Shown here piece by piece: positions 1 to 7,916 of a stretch of DNA of 64,000 bases (within the stretch, counting starts at the first letter, position 1; the number at the start of each line of letters is the position of its first letter). The stretch comes from an uncultured Bacillota bacterium. GTDB taxonomy: Bacteria > Bacillota > Clostridia > Oscillospirales > Oscillospiraceae. The position numbers and the translations under genes were made by a program. A model generated the notes under the pieces. The model saw only the letters and a list, made by a program, of their open reading frames with translations, did not search any database and had not been told where the DNA came from. Location of the stretch: NCBI GenBank assembly GCA_947649625.1, contig CANSSJ010000001.1, positions 28,022 through 92,021 of the forward strand, given 5' to 3'.

Positions 1-74
1 GTGATGGTCCGCTCCATCTCGTCCCGGGTTTGGTTTTCCCTGCGGCTTCTTTCCAGTATCTCTTTTTTATCCAT
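1..74 (-). CDS. Small membrane protein, N-terminal fragment (cut by window edge)
   Basis: The first 24 codons of a gene that runs off the left edge of the window. It starts with ATG at 74 and reads MDKKEILERSRRENQTRDEM, nearly the same as the start of the neighbouring protein at 76-411. The two are therefore tandem paralogues. Its start lies one base beyond the stop of the upstream gene, so the pair is almost certainly one transcript and translationally coupled. Function unknown; the N-terminal pattern resembles the small Firmicutes membrane proteins usually annotated DUF6442, from memory and not searched. Confidence 0.6.
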   Translation of the reverse strand, partial: MDKKEILERSRRENQTRDEMERTI

Positions 75-75
75 G

Positions 76-411
76 TTACAGTCCTTTCTGTACAATCACA
101 AAAATTGTAAGAACAGGCGGAATCAGGCAAATCAGGCCCGTAATGAGATTGTACTTTCTGCGGTGATAGCGGTAGAGCGTCAAATCGTGGGCAGATTTAG
201 AGATAAACATAGCCAAGGCGAAGGGCCACCAGGTGATGAACGCCTCCCCGGTGATCGTCTCTTGCAGCATCAGCAGCAGGCATAGAAAGCAGTTGACACC
301 AACTACCGCATGGTAGCCGGCTGTACAGGCTTTCTGCTCCAGCTGCCGGTCCCGCTCGTCCTCCGGCTGATTTTCCCTGCGGCTCTTTTCCAAAATCTCG
401 TTTTTGTCCAT
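76..411 (-). CDS. Small three-helix membrane protein, DUF6442-like
   Basis: 111 aa. A charged N-terminus (MDKNEILEKSRRENQ, then a Glu/Asp/Arg-rich stretch to about residue 30) is followed by three hydrophobic segments near residues 34-52, 57-72 and 88-108, so it should sit in the cytoplasmic membrane with a cytosolic N-tail. ATG at 411 has a good AAAGGAG site. A consensus-like promoter lies upstream (465-493). It is followed immediately by a paralogue truncated by the window edge. Families of this shape are often found beside XRE regulators, but no regulator is visible here. The biochemical role is unknown. Confidence 0.65.
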   Translation of the reverse strand: MDKNEILEKSRRENQPEDERDRQLEQKACTAGYHAVVGVNCFLCLLLMLQETITGEAFITWWPFALAMFISKSAHDLTLYRYHRRKYNLITGLICLIPPVLTIFVIVQKGL

Positions 412-464
412 AGGAAAACTCCTTTCCCGGCTTCGGTCCGGCCGTGACCTTCCCCGTTGAGGTT

Positions 465-493
465 ATCATAGCACGGTGGCCCCGGATTGTCAA
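465..493 (-). promoter_or_regulatory. Promoter of the tandem small membrane protein genes
   Basis: On the minus strand, TTGACA (493-488) and TATGAT (470-465) are separated by exactly 17 bases, near consensus for a housekeeping sigma. A perfect 12-bp palindrome, CAAGTATACTTG (491-502), overlaps the -35 box and is a plausible operator. Confidence 0.75.
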
Positions 494-539
494 GTATACT
501 TGTCAAAAAAATAATGAAACTTGGCAGAACAGAATAGAC

Positions 540-568
540 TTGCCTTTTTCTTTAAAACAGGGTACAAT
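540..568 (+). promoter_or_regulatory. Promoter of the MoxR/VWA/GNAT operon
   Basis: TTGCCT (540-545), 17 bases, TACAAT (563-568). It diverges from the promoter at 465-493, and the two share a short AT-rich intergenic region. Confidence 0.65.
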
Positions 569-603
569 CAGGAGCAATATTGCATGACCGGGAGGAAGCA
601 GGA

Positions 604-1413
604 ATGAAGGAATTTCGCGGAAGTCAAAACTACGTGGCCTCGGAGGAGCTGCTCCGGGCGGCCAACATCGCCATGGTGCTGGAAAAGCCCCTGCTCATCA
701 AGGGGGAGCCGGGCACGGGCAAGACCATGCTGGCCGAGGCCATCTCTCAGGCGCTGGGCAAAAAGCTCATCATCTGGAACATCAAATCCACCACCAAGGC
801 CCAGGACGGCCTGTATGTCTACGACGTGGTCCAGCGGCTCTACGACAGCCAGTTTGGGGGCCAGGGGGTGGACGACATCGAGAAGTACGTCAAGCTGGGC
901 AAGCTGGGGGAGGCGTTTACCGATGATGAGCAGGTGATTTTGCTCATCGACGAGATCGACAAGGCCGACCTGGAGTTCCCCAACGACCTGCTGTGGGAGC
1001 TGGACCGGATGGAGTTCCACATCCCGGAGACGGGCCGGACGGTGAAGGCCAACCACCGTCCGGTGGTGATTATCACCTCCAACGCGGAGAAGGAGCTGCC
1101 CGACGCCTTCCTCCGCCGGTGTGTCTTCCACTATATCGAGTTCCCCGACCGGGAACTGATGGCCGACATTGTCCGGGTCCACTACCCCGATATCAACGAC
1201 CGTCTGCTGGACCAGGTGCTGGAGGCCTTCTACAAAATCAGAAATCTCCCTCAAATCAAGAAAAAGCCCTCCACCAGCGAGATCATCGACTGGATCCAGG
1301 CCCTCCAGCACGGGGACGTGGACGTGCGCCGCATCGTGAAGGAGGTCCCCTACCTGGGAGTGCTGCTGAAAAAGAACGAGGACATCGACGCCCTGCGCCG
1401 GCAGTGGCGGTGA
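604..1413 (+). CDS. MoxR-family AAA+ ATPase
   Basis: 269 aa from ATG 604, chosen because GGGAGG at 590-595 lies 8 bases upstream; the longer reading frame from a TTG at 580 would place the ribosome site inside the gene. Walker A GEPGTGKT is near residue 34 and Walker B LLIDEIDKAD near 113, followed by sensor and lid regions typical of MoxR proteins. MoxR ATPases are chaperone-like and usually act with a VWA-domain partner to mature or remodel other proteins. That partner is encoded directly downstream with a 4-base gap. The client protein cannot be told from the sequence. Confidence 0.9.
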   Translation: MKEFRGSQNYVASEELLRAANIAMVLEKPLLIKGEPGTGKTMLAEAISQALGKKLIIWNIKSTTKAQDGLYVYDVVQRLYDSQFGGQGVDDIEKYVKLGKLGEAFTDDEQVILLIDEIDKADLEFPNDLLWELDRMEFHIPETGRTVKANHRPVVIITSNAEKELPDAFLRRCVFHYIEFPDRELMADIVRVHYPDINDRLLDQVLEAFYKIRNLPQIKKKPSTSEIIDWIQALQHGDVDVRRIVKEVPYLGVLLKKNEDIDALRRQWR

Positions 1414-1417
1414 GGCC

Positions 1418-2617
1418 ATGTTTACCGATTTTCTGTACCTGCTCCGGCGAAACGGCCTGAAAGTGTCCCTCACCGAGTGGATGGCCCTGATGGAGGGGCT
1501 GCACAAGAACCTCCACAGCGCCAGCTTTACCGGCTTTTACCACCTGTGCCGCTGTCTGCTGGTGAAGAGCGAGGCCGACTTCGACGCTTTTGACCGCACC
1601 TTTCTGGAGTATTTCAGGGACGTGCCCTTCCAGCAGGAGGTGTCCCAGGAGTTATTGGACTGGCTGGATAAACCAGAAGTATTATCCGACTACGCCAACT
1701 GGGACGAGATCCAGGCCCTGAAAAACATGGGCTTCACCGAGGAGGAGATCGAGCGGATGCTCCAGGAGCGGATGCTGGAGCAGACCGAGGAGCACAACGG
1801 GGGCAATTACTGGGTGGGCACCCACGGCATGTCCATGTTCGGCAACTCCGGCCTGTCCCCCAAGGGCATCCGGGTGGGGGGACAGTCCATGTACCGCCGG
1901 GCCTTCCGGGTGGCGGGGGAGCGGAAATTCCGGGACTTCCGCCGGGACAACACCCTGGACACCCGCCAGTTCCAGGTGGCCCTGCGCCACCTGCGCCAGT
2001 ACTCCGGACTGGTGGACCTCCCCCCCACCGAGTTCGACGTGGACAACACCATAAAAGACACGGCGGACAACGGAGGCGTGCTCAAGGTGCGCTACAAGCG
2101 GCCCCGGGAGAACACGGTGAAGGTCCTCCTGCTTATGGACTCCGGGGGCTCCATGGACTACTACGCCCAGCTGTGCTCCGCCCTGTTCCAGGCGGTGTCC
2201 AAGTCGGGCCACTTCAAGGACCTGAAGGTCTACTACTTCCACAACTGCCCCTACGCCCGGCTGTACAATTCCCCCACCCTCATGGGCCGGGACAGCGTGC
2301 CCACCGACTGGGTGCTGTCCAACATCCCCGGGGACTACAAGCTGATCCTGGTGGGGGACGCCCAGATGGCCCCCTACGAGCTGATGGGGGGATACTATGG
2401 CCGGAGCGACCGGCCCGGCGGTCCCCAGTGCGGCATGGACTGGCTGCGGCTGCTGCGGGGCCGTTTCCGGAATACCATCTGGCTCAACCCCAGTCGCCGC
2501 CCCGACTGGGGGGCCTACTGGTCCCAGACCTACGATGTCATCGCCCAGGAGTTCCCCATGTACCTGCTCACGGTGGACGGCCTGGAGGAGGGCATGAAAA
2601 AACTGCTGACAAGGTAA
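1418..2617 (+). CDS. VWA-domain (CoxE-like) protein, MoxR partner
   Basis: 399 aa. The N-terminal half is helical with acidic stretches. The C-terminal half carries a von Willebrand A domain whose metal-binding MIDAS motif reads DSGGSM near residue 240; the usual DxSxS has become DSGGS, so metal binding should be retained with altered geometry. The gene begins 4 bases after the MoxR stop, and the two are expected to form a functional ATPase/VWA pair. No signal peptide or membrane segment is seen, so the pair probably acts in the cytosol. The exact substrate is unknown. Confidence 0.85.
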   Translation: MFTDFLYLLRRNGLKVSLTEWMALMEGLHKNLHSASFTGFYHLCRCLLVKSEADFDAFDRTFLEYFRDVPFQQEVSQELLDWLDKPEVLSDYANWDEIQALKNMGFTEEEIERMLQERMLEQTEEHNGGNYWVGTHGMSMFGNSGLSPKGIRVGGQSMYRRAFRVAGERKFRDFRRDNTLDTRQFQVALRHLRQYSGLVDLPPTEFDVDNTIKDTADNGGVLKVRYKRPRENTVKVLLLMDSGGSMDYYAQLCSALFQAVSKSGHFKDLKVYYFHNCPYARLYNSPTLMGRDSVPTDWVLSNIPGDYKLILVGDAQMAPYELMGGYYGRSDRPGGPQCGMDWLRLLRGRFRNTIWLNPSRRPDWGAYWSQTYDVIAQEFPMYLLTVDGLEEGMKKLLTR

Positions 2618-2629
2618 GGAGGCGCGGCG

Positions 2630-3163
2630 ATGGAAGAAATCCGGAAAGCGGTCCGGGAGGATGTCCCCCGGGTGGCCGCCATCTACGACCATATTTTGAC
2701 CGAGGAGGAACAGGGCCGGGCGGTCATCGGCTGGATCAGAGGGGTCTACCCCACCCAGCAGACCGCCCTGGACGCCCTGGAGGCGGGCACCCTGTTTGTC
2801 CTGGAGCGGGACGGGGCCATTGCCGCCGCCGCCAAGATCGACCAGAACCAGGTGCCCGAGTACGCCAACGCCCCCTGGCGGTATCCGGACGTGCCGGATT
2901 CCCAGGTGATGGTCCTCCATACCCTGGTGGTGGCCCCCGCCTTTGCCGGAAGGGGCTGCGGGAGCGAGTTCGTCCGCTTCTACGAGGACTACGCCCTGAA
3001 CCACGGCTGTCCTTACCTCCGCATGGACACCAACGCCCGGAACACCGCCGCCCGGCGGCTGTACGCCCGGCTGGGCTACTGGGAGGCGGGCATCGTACCC
3101 TGCGTGTTCAACGGTATCCCTGATGTACAGCTGGTCTGTCTGGAAAAAAAGCTGGAATTATAA
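2630..3163 (+). CDS. GNAT-family N-acetyltransferase
   Basis: 177 aa. ATG 2630 follows an AAGGAGG site. The GNAT core is visible: a central strand VMVLHTLVVAPAFAGRGCG carrying the acetyl-CoA loop (R/Q-x-x-G-x-G/A type, here AGRGCG) and a C-terminal NTAARRLYARLGY helix. It should transfer an acetyl group from acetyl-CoA to an amine substrate. It is the last gene of the MoxR operon and is followed by a strong terminator. The substrate cannot be predicted. Confidence 0.85.
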   Translation: MEEIRKAVREDVPRVAAIYDHILTEEEQGRAVIGWIRGVYPTQQTALDALEAGTLFVLERDGAIAAAAKIDQNQVPEYANAPWRYPDVPDSQVMVLHTLVVAPAFAGRGCGSEFVRFYEDYALNHGCPYLRMDTNARNTAARRLYARLGYWEAGIVPCVFNGIPDVQLVCLEKKLEL

Positions 3164-3166
3164 AAA

Positions 3167-3196
3167 ATCCCCGGAGAGTACAGGCTCTCCGGGGAT
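3167..3196. terminator. Bidirectional intrinsic terminator
   Basis: A 12-bp perfect stem (ATCCCCGGAGAG / CTCTCCGGGGAT) with a 6-base loop lies between convergent genes. It has T-rich tails on both strands, so it ends both the GNAT operon and the pncB transcript. Confidence 0.9.
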
Positions 3197-3202
3197 CGTC
3201 TT

Positions 3203-4654
3203 TTACACCTTTGCCTCATGGCTGTTGAGCAGGGCCTGCTTGATGTCCCACAGCTTCTGGGACAGGTCCACATAGTAGTTGTGGGGGTTCTCGAACCGCT
3301 TCACCTCGTCCCAGAGGGCGTCCACCTGCCGCTGGCAGTAGGCCCGGCTGGTCTGGAGGTCGGGCACCTGATACACCAGCTCGCCCCCCCGGAAGATGGG
3401 CACCATCAGCTCCCGGGCCTCGATATCGGTGTACACCTTCCGCTTCCAGGTGGCGTCCGGGTCGAACATCTCCAGAGGCTGGGTGAAGTCGAACTCCTCG
3501 TCGTGGAGGCAGATCAGATCGGCCTCCGCCTTGCCGGTGTCCTTGGAGAAAATGCGGTAGATCTTTTTAAAGTGGGGGGTGGTGATCTTGGCGGCGTTCT
3601 CGCTGATCTTGATTTTGGGGATGATGGTCCCGTCGTCCCCCTCGATGGCGGCCAGCTTGTACACTCCGCCGAACACCGGCTCAGATCGGGAGGTGATAAG
3701 CCGCTCGCCCACTCCGAAGGAGTCGATTCGCGCCCCCTGGCGCACCAGGTCCCGGATGATGTACTCATCCAGGGCGTTGGAGGCCACGATCTTGCAGTCG
3801 GTGAACCCTGCCTTGTCCAGCATCTCCCGGGCCTTCTGGGACAGGTAAGTCAGGTCGCCGGAATCCAGCCGGATGCCGCACTTGGTGATGCCCATGGGGA
3901 CCAGGACCTCTTGAAAGGCCCGGATGGCGTTGGGCACGCCGGAGTGGAGCACGTTGTAGGTGTCCACCAGCAGGGTGGCGTTGTTGGGGTAGAGCTGGCA
4001 GTAGGTCTTGAAGGCGGTGTACTCGTCGGGGAACATCTGCACCCAGGAGTGGGCCATGGTGCCGGTGGCGGGGGAGCCGTAGCGCTGGTCGGCCATGGTG
4101 CAGGCGGTGGCGGAGCAGCCGGCGATGTAGCTGGCCCGGGCCCCCAGCAGGGCGCCGTCCGCCCCCTGGGCCCGGCGGGAGCCGAACTCGGCCACCGGCC
4201 GTCCCTCGGCGGCCCGGACGATGCGGTTGGACTTGGTGGCGATGAGAGACTGGTGGTTCAGGGTGAGCAGGATGAAGGTCTCCACAAACTGGGCCTGGAT
4301 GGCCGGGGCCCGGACGGTGAGAATGGGCTCGTTGGGGAAGACCGGGGTGCCCTCGGGGACGGCCCAGATATCGCCGGTAAACTTAAAGTCCCGCAGGAAG
4401 GACAAAAACTCCTCGCTGAAGCAGCCTTTGGTCCGGAGATAGGCCACGTCCTCCTCGTCGAACCGCAGTTCCTGGATGTACTCCACCACCTGGGCCAGGC
4501 CGGCGGCGATGGCAAAGCCCCCCTTGTCGGGGACGGAGCGGTAGAAGACGTCAAAATAGCAGATGCGGTCCTGCAAGCCGGTCTGGAAGTAGCCGTTGGC
4601 CATGGTCAGCTCGTAGAAGTCGCAGAGCATGGTCAGGTTGGTTTTCGCTTTCAT
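3203..4654 (-). CDS. pncB: Nicotinate phosphoribosyltransferase
   Basis: 483 aa from ATG 4654, with an AAGGAGG site just upstream; 10 extra in-frame codons further up lack a site. The N-terminus (LTMLCDFYELTMANGY) and the internal EFGSRRAQG, GCSATACTMADQRYG and GTMAHSWVQMF blocks are diagnostic of the NAPRTase family. It makes nicotinic acid mononucleotide from nicotinate and PRPP, the salvage entry into NAD synthesis, in the cytosol. It stands alone between terminators with its own promoter. A palindrome in the leader (4675-4692) may be a regulator site. Confidence 0.95.
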   Translation of the reverse strand: MKAKTNLTMLCDFYELTMANGYFQTGLQDRICYFDVFYRSVPDKGGFAIAAGLAQVVEYIQELRFDEEDVAYLRTKGCFSEEFLSFLRDFKFTGDIWAVPEGTPVFPNEPILTVRAPAIQAQFVETFILLTLNHQSLIATKSNRIVRAAEGRPVAEFGSRRAQGADGALLGARASYIAGCSATACTMADQRYGSPATGTMAHSWVQMFPDEYTAFKTYCQLYPNNATLLVDTYNVLHSGVPNAIRAFQEVLVPMGITKCGIRLDSGDLTYLSQKAREMLDKAGFTDCKIVASNALDEYIIRDLVRQGARIDSFGVGERLITSRSEPVFGGVYKLAAIEGDDGTIIPKIKISENAAKITTPHFKKIYRIFSKDTGKAEADLICLHDEEFDFTQPLEMFDPDATWKRKVYTDIEARELMVPIFRGGELVYQVPDLQTSRAYCQRQVDALWDEVKRFENPHNYYVDLSQKLWDIKQALLNSHEAKV

Positions 4655-4674
4655 AGGGAAAGCCTCCTTGTGTC

Positions 4675-4692
4675 GGGGTGACAAGACACCCC
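4675..4692 (-). promoter_or_regulatory. Palindrome in the pncB leader, possible NAD-responsive operator
   Basis: An inverted repeat GGGGTG-6-CACCCC sits between the pncB -10 box and the ribosome binding site; its core reads GTGTCTTGTCAC on the minus strand. NiaR-type niacin repressors of Firmicutes bind GTGTC-like palindromes in front of such genes. The assignment is by resemblance only. Confidence 0.3.
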
Positions 4693-4705
4693 CTCATTTG
4701 ACCCT

Positions 4706-4733
4706 ATTATACACGCTGAGGAAAAAAATGCAA
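4706..4733 (-). promoter_or_regulatory. pncB promoter
   Basis: On the minus strand TTGCAT (4733-4728), 16 bases, TATAAT (4711-4706), upstream of the pncB ribosome site. Confidence 0.65.
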
Positions 4734-4812
4734 GGGTTTGTGAAACCAAAAAGCGCCTGCCCGTGATATGATAGGTGAAAGCGGCTTTCAAACCAGTTCA
4801 GGAGTTTTTCTT

Positions 4813-5364
4813 ATGCGGGAAGAGATCATCTTGGAAAAAATATACGCCGGCGACCCTGCCGGGCTGGAGGCCCTGATGGACCAGTATCTCCCCTATGTCA
4901 CATCGGTGGTGTGGAATATCCTGCGAAACGCCATGCCCGTGGAGGACGGAGAGGAGATCGCCTCCGACGTGTTCCTGGCCGCCTGGCGCAGGCCCGAGGC
5001 CCTGCGGCCGGGCTCGGTGAAGGCCTGGCTGGGGGCGGTGGCCCGGAACAAGGCCAAAAACCGGCTGCGGCAGATGAGCCGGACCCTCCCCCTGGAGGAG
5101 GACGCCCTGGACGTCCCCGGCCCTGACGACCCGCCCGGCGACCTGGAGCGGGCGGAGGAGGGGCGGCTGGTCCGCCGGGCGGTGGATTCCCTGCCCTGCC
5201 CGGACCGTGAAATTTTTCTGCGGCACTACTACTACGCCCAGACGGTGGGGGAGATTGCCCGCCAGATGGGCCTGAACGAATCCACCGTCAAAACCAAGCT
5301 CCGGCGGGGCCGGATGAAGCTGAAAGACATTTTGACAAGGGAGGGGTTTCTCCGTGAAGCGTAA
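4813..5364 (+). CDS. ECF-type RNA polymerase sigma factor
   Basis: 183 aa from ATG 4813 (AGGAG at 4799-4803). Region 2 (about residues 8-75, including the VWNIL and ASDVFLAAWRRPE segments that contact -10 DNA) and region 4 (about 120-175, with the helix-turn-helix TVGEIARQMGLNESTVKTKL) are both complete, joined by a short acidic linker as in extracytoplasmic-function sigmas. The next gene overlaps it by 11 bases and encodes a membrane-anchored protein of the type that acts as its anti-sigma. A GAAACC/CGTGAT pair at 4742-4767 could be a self-promoter, but the spacing is not ideal. Confidence 0.9.
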   Translation: MREEIILEKIYAGDPAGLEALMDQYLPYVTSVVWNILRNAMPVEDGEEIASDVFLAAWRRPEALRPGSVKAWLGAVARNKAKNRLRQMSRTLPLEEDALDVPGPDDPPGDLERAEEGRLVRRAVDSLPCPDREIFLRHYYYAQTVGEIARQMGLNESTVKTKLRRGRMKLKDILTREGFLREA

Positions 5365-6508
5365 CATTTCGGACCTGCTGGACCGCTATCCGGCGGAGGA
5401 CGTGGAATTGGGCGGAAATACCCCCTATTCCCTCACAAGAATTAAGGAGATTACCATGAAAAATATCAATACCGAGACCAAAACTAACCAGGCCGAAGTT
5501 GGCAAGCGGCACTTCCAGCCCGCCCGCCTGCTCATCGCCGCCGCCGTGGCCGCCGCCCTGTCCGTCTCCGCTTTGGCGGCGGGGCACATGTTTGGGGCCG
5601 GAGAGCTGTTCCGGGACTTCTTTGCGCAGGAGGGGGGCAACCTCTCCCAGGGCCAGATGGACACCATCGACCAGCTGGGACATGCCGCCGGTGAGGCGGC
5701 CGCCAACCTCCCCGCCGCCGTCACCGAGAATGGCGCCACCATCACCCCCCTGGCCGTCATCGCGGACGAGAACATCTACTATGTCCGCCTGCGGGTGGAG
5801 GCCCCGGAGGGAACTGTCCTGCCCGACCTGAATCCTGACGCGGAGGGCTATTACCAGCTCAAGTTTGCCCTGAAGGTCTCGGAAGGCGCCTATACGGACT
5901 TCAGCTACAATGTGTTAGAGACTGTCCTGGCCGACGACGACCCTGCCGACAACCGCAAGGAGTTTGTCCTCTCCTTCTACGCCCTGGAGGGGGAGACAGA
6001 CGTCAAATTCAACGACAAAGTCTCCAAGACCCTCTCCATCTCCGGCCTGTGGGTCCAGTCGCCCGACAAGGAGTACACTCCCATCTTCACCGGAGACTTC
6101 GTCTTTGACTTCGGCCTCAGCTTCCAGTCCCAGACCATCGACCTAGATGCCCAGGGGCTCACTTGGCACGACGAACTGCTGGATTACACCAACACCATTC
6201 AGTCCCTGTCTCTGTCCCCCCTGAGCCTGACCTACCGCGTGGACTGCTCCCTGCCCGATAATGACAGCGTGGGCCCCGCCTTCGGGGACGTCAAAATCGT
6301 GATGAAGGACGGTACGGTGTTCTTCTCTGAGAGCCAGGACTATGAGGCGATGGAGCATTACGTCCAGACCCGGCCCGTCACCCTCCCCATCACCGGTGAG
6401 CCCCGGGGCGTCTTCCGCAACTACATCGCCTTCGACCAGCCCCTGGACCTGAGCCAGGTGGACTACGTGCAGTACGGGGACAACCGGATTCCTGTCAGCG
6501 TGGGATAA
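5354..6508 (+). CDS. Membrane-anchored anti-sigma factor-like protein (DUF4179 type)
   Basis: 384 aa from GTG 5354, overlapping the sigma gene by 11 bases, which implies coupled translation at fixed stoichiometry. A roughly 57-residue cytosolic N-tail should bind the sigma factor. One membrane segment lies near residues 58-77 (LLIAAAVAAALSVSALA). About 300 extracytoplasmic residues follow, with beta-rich repeats such as GATITPLAVIADENIYYVRL, similar to the DUF4179 sensor domains that accompany Firmicutes ECF sigmas. The signal it senses is unknown. An internal ATG at 5456 would lose the sigma-binding tail and is rejected. Confidence 0.75.
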   Translation: MKRNISDLLDRYPAEDVELGGNTPYSLTRIKEITMKNINTETKTNQAEVGKRHFQPARLLIAAAVAAALSVSALAAGHMFGAGELFRDFFAQEGGNLSQGQMDTIDQLGHAAGEAAANLPAAVTENGATITPLAVIADENIYYVRLRVEAPEGTVLPDLNPDAEGYYQLKFALKVSEGAYTDFSYNVLETVLADDDPADNRKEFVLSFYALEGETDVKFNDKVSKTLSISGLWVQSPDKEYTPIFTGDFVFDFGLSFQSQTIDLDAQGLTWHDELLDYTNTIQSLSLSPLSLTYRVDCSLPDNDSVGPAFGDVKIVMKDGTVFFSESQDYEAMEHYVQTRPVTLPITGEPRGVFRNYIAFDQPLDLSQVDYVQYGDNRIPVSVG

Positions 6509-6559
6509 TTTCCGGCGTTTGAGGCATACTGAATCTACTGATTTTAAGGAGGGTTCACT

Positions 6560-7162
6560 ATGTCCGACAAAACCGACGCCTTTCTCCACAGCCAGACCCG
6601 GGAAAATCTCATGCGGGCCTTCGCCGGGGAGAGCCAGGCCCGCAACCGCTACACCATCGCCGCCGGGGTGGCCAACAAGGCGGGGCTGGCCGTCATTCAA
6701 GGGGTGTTCCTCTTCACCGCCGACCAGGAGCGGGTCCACGCCAAGCAGTTCTACTCCGCCCTGGAGGACTGCGCCGGCCAAACCGTCAAGGTGGACGGCA
6801 CCTATCCGGTGGACATCTACTCCGGGGTGCTGGACTACCTGCGCGCCGCCCAGCACAACGAGTACCAGGAGTGGGAGCACGACTACGACCACTTCGCCAA
6901 GACGGCCATGTCCGAGGGGTTCCCTCTGGTGGGCAAGATGTTTGAGAACATCGCCCGGGTGGAAAAGACCCACGGGGACCGGTTCGGGAAGTTCGCCGAC
7001 CTGATGGAGAAAAATCAGCTGTTCTTCTCTGAGGTGGAGGTCACATGGATGTGTCTGCACTGCGGCTGGACCGTGGAGGCCACCGCCGCCCCCGCCCACT
7101 GCCCCGTCTGCCGCCACCCCCAGGGGTACTTTGTGCGGTTTGAGCTGGCGCCCTGGAGCTAA
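6560..7162 (+). CDS. Rubrerythrin family protein
   Basis: 200 aa. A ferritin-like four-helix diiron domain (about residues 10-145) with the FAGESQARNRY, E-R-V-H and N-E-Y ligand helices is followed by a rubredoxin-like zinc/iron domain with two CxxC pairs (MCLHCG near 155 and CPVC near 172). Such proteins reduce hydrogen peroxide in the cytosol of anaerobes with electrons from NADH or reduced rubredoxin. A strong AAGGAGG site precedes ATG 6560. It is a stand-alone gene followed by a palindromic repeat. No PerR-like box was recognised upstream. Confidence 0.93.
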   Translation: MSDKTDAFLHSQTRENLMRAFAGESQARNRYTIAAGVANKAGLAVIQGVFLFTADQERVHAKQFYSALEDCAGQTVKVDGTYPVDIYSGVLDYLRAAQHNEYQEWEHDYDHFAKTAMSEGFPLVGKMFENIARVEKTHGDRFGKFADLMEKNQLFFSEVEVTWMCLHCGWTVEATAAPAHCPVCRHPQGYFVRFELAPWS

Positions 7163-7168
7163 GGAACC

Positions 7169-7307
7169 AAAGCCCCCCCTTGCTAAAGGGGGGAGGGCCG
7201 CGAAGCGGCGGGGGGATTCCGTTGAACAGAAGTTCTGCAATCGTCGGAATCCCTCCACCACCGGGCTGACGCCCGGCGGTCCCCCTCCCTTTCACAAGGG
7301 AGGCTTT
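7169..7307. repeat. MITE-like palindromic intergenic element
   Basis: About 139 bp bounded by related inverted ends: AAAGCC + CCCCTTGCTAAAGGG on the left, CCCTTTCACAAGGG + AGGCTTT on the right. Nested inside are a GGGGGATTCCG / CGGAATCCC arm pair (7211-7253) and a CCGGGC-4-GCCCGG stem (7261-7276). It encodes nothing and would fold into a long cruciform RNA. The structure fits a non-autonomous miniature mobile element or REP-like unit; no target-site duplication could be assigned. Confidence 0.6.
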
Positions 7308-7331
7308 TTCCTGCTGGAAATCTGTTTTTAC

Positions 7332-7793
7332 TTACTCAAAGTCTCCGGAGATACTCCCGCTCTGGAGGATATGCCCCTCTGCCGCCCGCAGGAAGGCCTT
7401 TTTTCGCGCACCGCTGTTCAGGTCCAGGGTACAATCCAGGGCGTAGACGGTAAAGCGGTAGGTGTGGGTTTTCCCCCTGGGCGGCTTGGGCCCGGCGTAG
7501 CGGTGGAGGCCGTAGGCCAACCCCTGGACGGCTCCCAGCCCGGGCGCCGCCTTCCCCGCCGGGATGGCCCCCGGGATTATATCCGAGACGGGCAGATTCC
7601 AGATTACCCAGTGGGCGAAGCCCTTGATGGGGTGGCTCATGTCCTCCAGAGTGACAGCTAGGGTCCTGGCCTCTGGGGACAGCCGCTCCAGAATCAGCTC
7701 CGGGGACAGGTCCTTTCCCCGGCCGGTGTGGTCCGGGAGAAATTTGCCGTCTTGGATACCCGGGCAGCGTATATGCAAGGTTTGATCTTCCAT
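7332..7793 (-). CDS. YbhB/YbcL (PEBP, Raf kinase inhibitor-like) protein
   Basis: 153 aa from ATG 7793 (CCAGGAGG upstream). It shows the PEBP signatures: LSPEL near the N-terminus, the HPIKGFAHWVIWNLP strand holding the DPD-like ligand site region, and the GLHRYAGPKPP loop (usually YxGPxPPxGxHRY). Bacterial members are small cytosolic or periplasmic ligand-binding proteins with no settled function. It is a stand-alone gene between a palindromic repeat and an AT-rich stretch. Confidence 0.85.
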   Translation of the reverse strand: MEDQTLHIRCPGIQDGKFLPDHTGRGKDLSPELILERLSPEARTLAVTLEDMSHPIKGFAHWVIWNLPVSDIIPGAIPAGKAAPGLGAVQGLAYGLHRYAGPKPPRGKTHTYRFTVYALDCTLDLNSGARKKAFLRAAEGHILQSGSISGDFE

Positions 7794-7916
7794 CTGAGTC
7801 CTCCTGGCTGATCTGCTTATGCTTCAAACTGTAAAATCATCGCCAGGCACAGCCTGTACAACAGCGGGCATAAAAACCATATTTTCTCCATTCCATTCAT
7901 TATGCTTATGATAGAT

